Shown piece after piece: positions 5,775-10,903 of a stretch of 10,903 bases of DNA; the first letter of the stretch is position 1, and every line of letters starts with the position of its first letter. The notes beneath the pieces are model-generated. The model searched no databases, was not told the DNA's origin, and worked only from the letters and a program-made list of their open reading frames with translations. The stretch is taken from positions 1-10,903 of the forward strand of contig JACPRG010000125.1 in the NCBI GenBank assembly GCA_016190025.1, read 5' to 3'. A program made the position numbers and the translations under genes. The stretch is from Candidatus Tectimicrobiota bacterium. Lineage in GTDB: Bacteria; UBA8248; JACPRG01.

Positions 5775-7850
5775 TTGGGAAACCCGGTTCGCATCGGCGT
5801 GGATGTGGGAGGAACCTTCACCGACGTGGTGGTCGTCCGCGAGTCGACCGGCGAGGTCGTGTCCTTGAAGACGCCGAGCACGCCGGGCCGCCTCCTGGAC
5901 GGGATCTTGCAGGGGCTCTCCAAGGCCGCCGGGCGGATCGGCACGGACTTGGCCGGCCTGTTGCGGGACTGCCGTTCCTTCGTTCACGGGACCACGGTGT
6001 GCACCAACATGACAGTCCAGCGCTCCGGCGCGAAGGTGGGCCTCCTCACGACGGAGGGATTCCGCGATACCTTGGCCATCCGCCGGGGAGCCCGCAGTTC
6101 CATCTGGGACATCGCCGCCCCCACCCCCCCGGACCTCGTCCCGCGGCACCTCCGTCTCGGGGTGCGGGAGCGGATGGATTGCTTCGGGGTGCCCCTGGAG
6201 CCCCTGGAGCCGGAGAGCGTCGAGAAGGCCCTGGACACGCTGAAGAGCCACGGCGTGGAGGCGGTGGCCATCTGCCTCTTCAACGCCTACCTGAACGGGG
6301 AGCACGAAAGGGCCCTGAAGGGCCGGGCCTGCGAGCGGATCCCCGACGTTCCCGTTTTGATCTCCTCGGAGGTTCTCCCCGTGATGGGAGAGTATGAAAG
6401 GGTCTCGACGGCCGTGATCAACGCCTACGTGGCCCCCGGAGCGGCCTCTTACCTGGGGGACCTGGACGCCGCGCTGAAGGCCCACGGTCTCCGGGTCGAG
6501 CCTCTTTTGATCCAGGGCAACGGGGGGGTCAACGACATCAAGCGCAGCCTCCGCCAGCCGGGGTCCCTCATCCTCTCTGGGCCGGCCGCGGTGGCCGCCG
6601 CCGCCCTCCGGTACAAAGACGGGATCGGGGCCTCGAACCTTCTGGTCTTCGACATGGGGGGCACGAGCTGCGACATCACGGTCGTCGCCGACGGCAGGGT
6701 CTCGCTCACCGACATCTTGGAGATTGACGGCTACCACCTGGCGGCCCCTTCCCTGGAGATCAGCACGATCGGGACGGGCGGGGGGACCGTCGCCTACGTG
6801 GACCCGGGCGGCATGCTCCGGGTGGGGCCCCGGGGGGCCGGGGCGGACCCGGGGCCGGTTTGCTACGGACGCGGCGGGCAGGAGCCCACGGTCACCGATG
6901 CCAATCTGATCCTGGGCCGGCTGAGCGCCCACAGCCTGCTGGGGGGAGAGATGACCCTGGACCCGGTCCAGGCCGAGGAGGTCATCCGGCAGAAGATCGC
7001 GGAACCCCTGGGCCTGACGCCGCAGGAGGCCGCGAGGGCGATCCTCCGGGTGGCGAACCAGAACATGATCAGCGCGCTCGAAATGATCAGCGTGAAGAAG
7101 GGGAGAGACCCGAGGGAGTTCGCCTTGGTCGCGGCGGGAGGGGCGGGCCCCCTGCACGCCAGCGCCCTGGCCGGGGCGCTGGGAATCACCCGCGTCTTTG
7201 TCCCCCGGGACGCCGCCGTCTTCAGCGCCCTCGGCCTTCTCCACGCGGACCTCCGCCGAGACTACGTCCAAAGCTTCATCGGAGACCTGGGGACCACGGC
7301 CCCCGAGTCCCTGAAAGAAGGGTTTCGGCAATTGATGGAGACGGCACGGGACGAGTTCCGGGAGATGGGCGTGCCCGCGGAGAAGGTGAACGCCGAGCCG
7401 ATCGCCGACCTTCGCTACCGGGGACAGCACTGGGAGATTCCCGTCCCCCTGCCGGGGCTTCAGTGCCCGGACCCTCTCGGCACGCTGGAAGCGGCCTTCC
7501 ATGAGCGCCACGAGATCCTCTACGGCCACCGGGACCCGGAGGGCGTCGTCGAGATCTTGAAGATCCGCGTCACGGCCACGGCGCCCACCCCGCCGTTGAA
7601 GACCGGCGAGCGGGTCTCCTCCGGGCCGGTCCGGGCGGCCGGCCCGGAGATTCGCCGGGACGTGTATCTGGACGAGCCGGGCCCGCCCGTCTCCGTGCCG
7701 GTCATCGCGGGGTCCGCGCTCCGGCCCGGGGAGCGGCTGTTGGGGCCCGTCATCATTGAGGAGCCGACCCTGACCCTTTGGGTCTCCGTCGGGGATACCG
7801 TGGAGAAGGACGCCCAGGGGAACTACCTGCTCTCGAAGGAAAGGGCTTGA
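5775..7850 (+). CDS. hyuA: Hydantoinase/oxoprolinase family protein, A subunit (HyuA-like)
   Basis: A 691-residue subunit of the hydantoinase/5-oxoprolinase family, which uses ATP to open cyclic amides; relatives include acetone and acetophenone carboxylase subunits. The ASKHA-type nucleotide-binding motifs are present: GVDVGGTFTD (8-17), HGTTVCTN (71-78), FDMGGTSCDI (292-301) and TIGTGGGT (331-338). The family stretch VGPRGAGADPGPVCYGRGG with PTVTDANLILGRL follows. The protein ends with the usual C-terminal domain (GPVIIEEPTLTLWV). The start is TTG at 5775. No other start codon is in frame after the TGA at 5718-5720, and GGGAG at 5763-5767 lies seven bases upstream. The nearby ATG at 5770 is out of frame. 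The gene overlaps hyuB by four bases. Hydrolase versus carboxylase and the substrate cannot be decided from sequence. A perfect 9-base tandem duplication at 6192-6209 encodes the PLEPLEPE stretch. Confidence 0.93.
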   Translation: MGNPVRIGVDVGGTFTDVVVVRESTGEVVSLKTPSTPGRLLDGILQGLSKAAGRIGTDLAGLLRDCRSFVHGTTVCTNMTVQRSGAKVGLLTTEGFRDTLAIRRGARSSIWDIAAPTPPDLVPRHLRLGVRERMDCFGVPLEPLEPESVEKALDTLKSHGVEAVAICLFNAYLNGEHERALKGRACERIPDVPVLISSEVLPVMGEYERVSTAVINAYVAPGAASYLGDLDAALKAHGLRVEPLLIQGNGGVNDIKRSLRQPGSLILSGPAAVAAAALRYKDGIGASNLLVFDMGGTSCDITVVADGRVSLTDILEIDGYHLAAPSLEISTIGTGGGTVAYVDPGGMLRVGPRGAGADPGPVCYGRGGQEPTVTDANLILGRLSAHSLLGGEMTLDPVQAEEVIRQKIAEPLGLTPQEAARAILRVANQNMISALEMISVKKGRDPREFALVAAGGAGPLHASALAGALGITRVFVPRDAAVFSALGLLHADLRRDYVQSFIGDLGTTAPESLKEGFRQLMETARDEFREMGVPAEKVNAEPIADLRYRGQHWEIPVPLPGLQCPDPLGTLEAAFHERHEILYGHRDPEGVVEILKIRVTATAPTPPLKTGERVSSGPVRAAGPEIRRDVYLDEPGPPVSVPVIAGSALRPGERLLGPVIIEEPTLTLWVSVGDTVEKDAQGNYLLSKERA
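7836..7840 (+). promoter_or_regulatory. Ribosome-binding site for hyuB inside hyuA
   Basis: AAGGA ends six bases before TTG at 7847 and twelve before GTG at 7853. This favours the TTG that overlaps the hyuA stop as TTGA. AAAGGG at 7840-7845 would suit GTG at 7853, so the choice between the two starts is not certain. Confidence 0.5.
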
Positions 7851-9595
7851 GCGTGCATTCGAGGGACTTCGGCATCGATCCCGCGACCCTTACCATCATC
7901 CAGAAGAGGCTGGACGGCATCACCCATTTGATGGGGGCCGTGATGAGCCGCACGGCCCGAAGCTCCCTCGCCAGCCAGGCGCACGATTTCTCCTGCTTCC
8001 TCACGGATGCCGGCGGGCGGCTTCTCTCCCAGGCCGAGGGCATCCCCATCCACACCGGGGGCGGCGGGTTCGCCGTGCGCGCCCTCCTGGATTTTTTCAG
8101 GGGAGACATCCGGCCCGGGGACGTCTTCGTCTCCAACGACGTCTACGCCGCCGGCGGAAACCACCTGCCCGACTGGACGGTCTTCGGCCCCGTGTTTTCC
8201 GAGGGAGAGCTCGTGGCCTTCACCTGCATTCGCTCGCATCAGCTGGACATCGGCGGCGGCGCCGCGGGCACCTATAACCCGCAGGCCAGGGAGATCTTCC
8301 ACGAGGGCCTGCGCATCCCGCCGCTGAAGCTGATCGCGGCCGGCTCTCCCAGGTCCGACGTCCTGGCGCTGCTGAAGGTCAACAGCCGCCGTCCGGACAT
8401 CCTGGGCGGGGACCTCGGCGCGATGGTCGGCTCGGTCAAACGGGGCATCGAATGGATGGGGGAGATCATCCGGGAGTACGGGTGGGGGGAGCTTCGCGCG
8501 TATTGCGAGGCCCTTCTGGACTACGCCGAGCGCCGGATGCGGCAGGAGCTGGAGGGGATTCCGGACGGGGTCTACGAGGCCGAGGAGACGATGAACAATG
8601 ACTGCTTCTCCGGCCGGACCGTCACCATCCGGCTCCGCCTGACGGTCCGGGGGAGCGACCTCACGGCGGACTTCACCGGGACGGACCCCCAGATCCCCGC
8701 CTACAAGAACAGTCCCCTGGCGAACACCTATTCGGCCGTCTATGCCGCCCTGGCCACGGCGGTGGACCCCCAGATCCCCCACAACGAGGGCATGTACCGG
8801 ACCCTGCGGGTGGTGGCCCCGGAGGGGACCGTCGTCAACCCCCGGGAGCCCGCCCCCGTCAGCTTTTCCACTATCCATCCGGCCCACGAGATCATGCACT
8901 GCTGCTGGAAGGCTCTGGCCCAGGCGGTGCCGGAGCGCGTTTGCGCCGGGTGGGGGAAGATGGCCAACCCGACGCTGTCGGGGCTCGACCGGCACGGGCG
9001 CGTCTTCGTCATCTTCAACCTCGGCGGCCTGGCCAGCGCCGGGGCCATGAAGGGGAGAGACGGGATCGAGCAGATCGGCACGCCCATCAACATGGGCGGG
9101 ATGATCATCCCCAACCTGGAGTCCCTGGAGCGCCTCTACCCGGTCCGCTTCCTCAAGCACGAGCTTCGCCGGGATTCCTGCGGGGCAGGAGAGTTTCGAG
9201 GCGGGACCGGCGTGGACTACCAGGTGCAGCTTCTCGAGCCCGGAACCCTGTGCCTTCGGGGAGAGGGACAGAACACGCCCAGCGGGTATGGGGTCGCCGG
9301 GGGAACGGCCGGGGAGCCCGCCCGGGTCACCTACCGTCGGGAGGGGGGAGCGGAAGAGCGCCTGCCCGCCTACGGCATCGTGAGCGTCGAGCCCGGGGTG
9401 CTGCGCATCCAGTCGTCCGGAAGCGGGGGATGGGGCGATCCCCTCCGGCGGGATCCCGACGCGGTCCGGCGGGACGTCCGAAACGGGATCCTTTCCCCTC
9501 GGAAAGCGCGGGCCGGTTACGGCGTCGGGTCCGATGGGGACGCCCGGGGGAAGGGGAGGGGAAGGCGGCCGCCCGCGGGGGCCGACCGCCCTTGA
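7847..9595 (+). CDS. hyuB: Hydantoinase/oxoprolinase family protein, B subunit (HyuB-like)
   Basis: A 582-residue partner of the A subunit, read from TTG at 7847 (GTG at 7853 would give 580). The longer frame from ATG at 7778 would overlap hyuA by 73 bases and adds residues unlike the family. HyuB motifs are clear: DPATLTIIQKRLDGI (11-25), a start region common to the family; FVSNDVYAAGGNHLPDWTVFGPVF (94-117) and FTCIRSHQLDIGG (125-137), both rich in the Asp and His residues conserved in the family; then GLRIPPLKL (154-162). Later come TADFTGTDPQ, FSTIHPAHEIMHCCWKAL, EFRGGTGVDYQV and the C-terminal SGSGGWGDP. The last 20 or so residues are a Gly/Arg/Pro-rich tail after YGVG, where relatives usually end. 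A and B subunits are expected to form one enzyme complex. The stop lies 19 bases from the end of the convergent acyl-CoA dehydrogenase gene. Confidence 0.92.
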   Translation: MSVHSRDFGIDPATLTIIQKRLDGITHLMGAVMSRTARSSLASQAHDFSCFLTDAGGRLLSQAEGIPIHTGGGGFAVRALLDFFRGDIRPGDVFVSNDVYAAGGNHLPDWTVFGPVFSEGELVAFTCIRSHQLDIGGGAAGTYNPQAREIFHEGLRIPPLKLIAAGSPRSDVLALLKVNSRRPDILGGDLGAMVGSVKRGIEWMGEIIREYGWGELRAYCEALLDYAERRMRQELEGIPDGVYEAEETMNNDCFSGRTVTIRLRLTVRGSDLTADFTGTDPQIPAYKNSPLANTYSAVYAALATAVDPQIPHNEGMYRTLRVVAPEGTVVNPREPAPVSFSTIHPAHEIMHCCWKALAQAVPERVCAGWGKMANPTLSGLDRHGRVFVIFNLGGLASAGAMKGRDGIEQIGTPINMGGMIIPNLESLERLYPVRFLKHELRRDSCGAGEFRGGTGVDYQVQLLEPGTLCLRGEGQNTPSGYGVAGGTAGEPARVTYRREGGAEERLPAYGIVSVEPGVLRIQSSGSGGWGDPLRRDPDAVRRDVRNGILSPRKARAGYGVGSDGDARGKGRGRRPPAGADRP

Positions 9596-9614
9596 GCCGT
9601 GTTCCGCCTCTGGG

Positions 9615-10757
9615 TCAGCCTTTCAGAATCCCGCGGGCGATGAGGTGGCGGAGGATCTCCGAGGTGCCCTCTGCGATCCGCGTGTACCTGACGTCCCGGT
9701 ACATCCGCTCGATGGGCAACTCCTTCATGTATCCCATCCCCCCGTGGATCTGGAGGGTGCGGTCCGCGACCCGGCCGACCATCTCGGAGGCGTAGAGCTT
9801 GGCCATGGCCGCCTGGGACCGGACGTTGCGTCCCCGGTCTCCCTCCCCCGCGGCCTGATAGACCAGGAGCCGGGCGGCCGCGATCTCGGTGGCCGAGTCG
9901 GCGATCATCCACTGGATGGCCTGCCGGTCGGCGAGGGGCTTTCCGAAGGTCACCCGCTGGCGGGCGTACTGGGAGGCCATCTCCAGGAGCCGCTCCGCGG
10001 TCCCGACGGCCGCCGCGGCGACTCCCAGGCGCCCCTGGTCGATCCACTTCATGGCGATGGCGAACCCCTGGCCCACCTCGCCCAGGACGCTCTCGGCGGG
10101 GACCCGGCAGTCGGTGAAGACGAGCTCCGCCAGGTCGGTTCCCCGCCAGCCCATCTTCTTGAACAAGGCCCCCACGCGGAACCCCGGGGTCCCTTTGTCC
10201 ACCAGAAAGGCCGTGATGCCCCCCTGCGCCCGTTTCTCCTTGTCCGTGACGGCGAAGACGATGGCGAAATCCGCCTTTTGTCCGTCGGTCACGAAGATCT
10301 TCGTCCCGTTCAGGATGAAGTGGTCGCCGTCGCGCGCCGCGGTGGTGGAGATGGCGGCCGCGTCCGACCCGGCGTTGGGCTCGGTCAGGGCGAAGGAGTC
10401 CCGCTTTTCCGCCCGAAGACACGGCGCCAGGTATTTCTCCCGCTGCGCGGGCGTGCCCAGGGAAAGGACCGGGGAGGGACCCCGGATGGTGTAGGACATG
10501 GCGAGGCTGGTCCTCCCCAGTTCCTCCCGGAGGATGCAGTTGGCGAGCATGCCCAGTCCCGCCCCTCCGCACTCGGCGGGTATGTTGAGCCCCAACAGGC
10601 CCAGGTCGCGGGCCCGGGTGCGGAGCCTGCGCAAGACGTCCGGCGGGACGTCGTCGGCCTCTTCCACTTGTTCCTCAAGGGGCAGGAGCTCCTTCGCGAC
10701 GAAATCTCGGACCATGTCGCGCAGGAGCTTCAGCTCCTCGGATAGCTCAAAGCTCAT
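9615..10757 (-). CDS. Acyl-CoA dehydrogenase
   Basis: A 380-residue FAD flavoprotein expected to make an alpha-beta double bond in an acyl-CoA and pass electrons to an electron-transfer flavoprotein. Both family signatures are present: FALTEPNAGSDAAA (122-135) and QIHGGMGYMKELPIERMYRDVR (336-357). E363 in IAEGTSEI lies at the catalytic-base position used by short- and medium-chain enzymes. FAD contacts include RQRVTFGKPLADRQAIQ (266-282). Length is normal and no break is seen. ATG at 10757 has GGAGG at 10763-10767, five bases upstream. An open frame ends 45 bases upstream on the same strand, so the two are probably in one operon. Chain length or branching cannot be read. It could feed the crotonase in the same window, though they are far apart and in different transcripts. 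Confidence 0.94.
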   Translation of the reverse strand: MSFELSEELKLLRDMVRDFVAKELLPLEEQVEEADDVPPDVLRRLRTRARDLGLLGLNIPAECGGAGLGMLANCILREELGRTSLAMSYTIRGPSPVLSLGTPAQREKYLAPCLRAEKRDSFALTEPNAGSDAAAISTTAARDGDHFILNGTKIFVTDGQKADFAIVFAVTDKEKRAQGGITAFLVDKGTPGFRVGALFKKMGWRGTDLAELVFTDCRVPAESVLGEVGQGFAIAMKWIDQGRLGVAAAAVGTAERLLEMASQYARQRVTFGKPLADRQAIQWMIADSATEIAAARLLVYQAAGEGDRGRNVRSQAAMAKLYASEMVGRVADRTLQIHGGMGYMKELPIERMYRDVRYTRIAEGTSEILRHLIARGILKG

Positions 10758-10802
10758 GCGGTCCTCCCTGTCCGGGGTTGGGCATCCGGCTTGCTTTCCC
10801 TG

Positions 10803-10903
10803 TCAGCCGTTCTTGGGGGCCTTGGGAAAGAGGCGCGGCAGGAATTCATTGGTGTAGACCTCCTGCGGGGAAAGCGACGCCGGCAGGTTCTGGTACTTGG
10901 AGA
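10803..10903 (-). CDS. C-terminal fragment of an unidentified protein, possibly a second solute-binding protein
   Basis: On the minus strand the frame enters from the right edge and ends at TGA at 10805-10803. It encodes 32 residues ending LSPQEVYTNEFLPRLFPKAPKNG. The reading frame is open throughout, and the next gene's ribosome-binding site follows within 45 bases, which supports a real gene end. The VYTNEFLP ending resembles the C-terminus of some NMT1-type ABC solute-binding proteins, but 32 residues are too few for a firm call. Confidence 0.6.
   Translation of the reverse strand, partial: SKYQNLPASLSPQEVYTNEFLPRLFPKAPKNG

Noticed and set aside
5715..7529. Open frame of 604 codons on the minus strand, antisense to hyuA
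   Set aside because: Its composition is Arg/Gly/Pro/His/Asp rich with no recognisable motif, as expected for the shadow of a GC-rich gene; hyuA on the other strand has full family motifs.
7823..9160. Open frame of 445 codons on the minus strand, antisense to hyuB
   Set aside because: It is the third example of the same GC-bias effect; the HyuB motifs lie on the plus strand.

Overview
The window is about 10.9 kb of GC-rich bacterial DNA with eight protein-coding genes, two of them cut by the window edges. I see no tRNA, rRNA, CRISPR array, insertion sequence or phage gene. The strong G/C bias at third codon positions produces long open frames antisense to nearly every gene. The gene mix fits a free-living soil, sediment or groundwater bacterium that breaks down many organic compounds: solute-binding proteins, a luciferase-like flavin or F420 oxidoreductase, a hydantoinase A/B pair, an acyl-CoA dehydrogenase, a crotonase and an ADP-forming acyl-CoA ligase. 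The lineage cannot be fixed from this window. Uncultured high-GC groups such as Rokubacteria, NC10, Tectomicrobia or Desulfobacterota-like bacteria are only guesses.

Layout, left to right. (1) 1-956, minus: the N-terminal 318 residues of an NMT1/THI5-like periplasmic solute-binding protein, truncated at the left edge. (2) 957-1444: a 488-base divergent intergenic region with small palindromes but no clear promoter. (3) 1445-2266, plus: a crotonase most like hydroxycinnamoyl-CoA hydratase-lyase. (4) 2372-4495, minus: a fused alpha-beta ADP-forming acyl-CoA synthetase, convergent with the crotonase. (5) 4611-5609, minus: an LLM-class oxidoreductase, upstream of the synthetase and probably co-transcribed with it. 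(6) 5610-5774: a short divergent promoter region. (7) 5775-7850 and 7847-9595, plus: hydantoinase/oxoprolinase subunits A and B, translationally coupled. (8) 9615-10757, minus: an acyl-CoA dehydrogenase, tail to tail with hyuB. (9) 10803-10903, minus: the last 32 codons of another gene, possibly a second solute-binding protein, just upstream of the dehydrogenase.

Read together, this looks like a catabolic island (inference). A substrate would be captured by one or both binding proteins and oxidised by the LLM enzyme. HyuAB would then hydrolyse, or carboxylate, a cyclic amide, lactam or ketone intermediate. The ADP-forming synthetase would activate the resulting acid, and the acyl-CoA dehydrogenase and crotonase would process the acyl-CoA. 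The substrate is unknown. The crotonase and the ADP-forming synthetase also recall ferulate side-chain cleavage (FerB/FerA type), but the crotonase lacks the phenol-contacting residues of the characterised enzyme.
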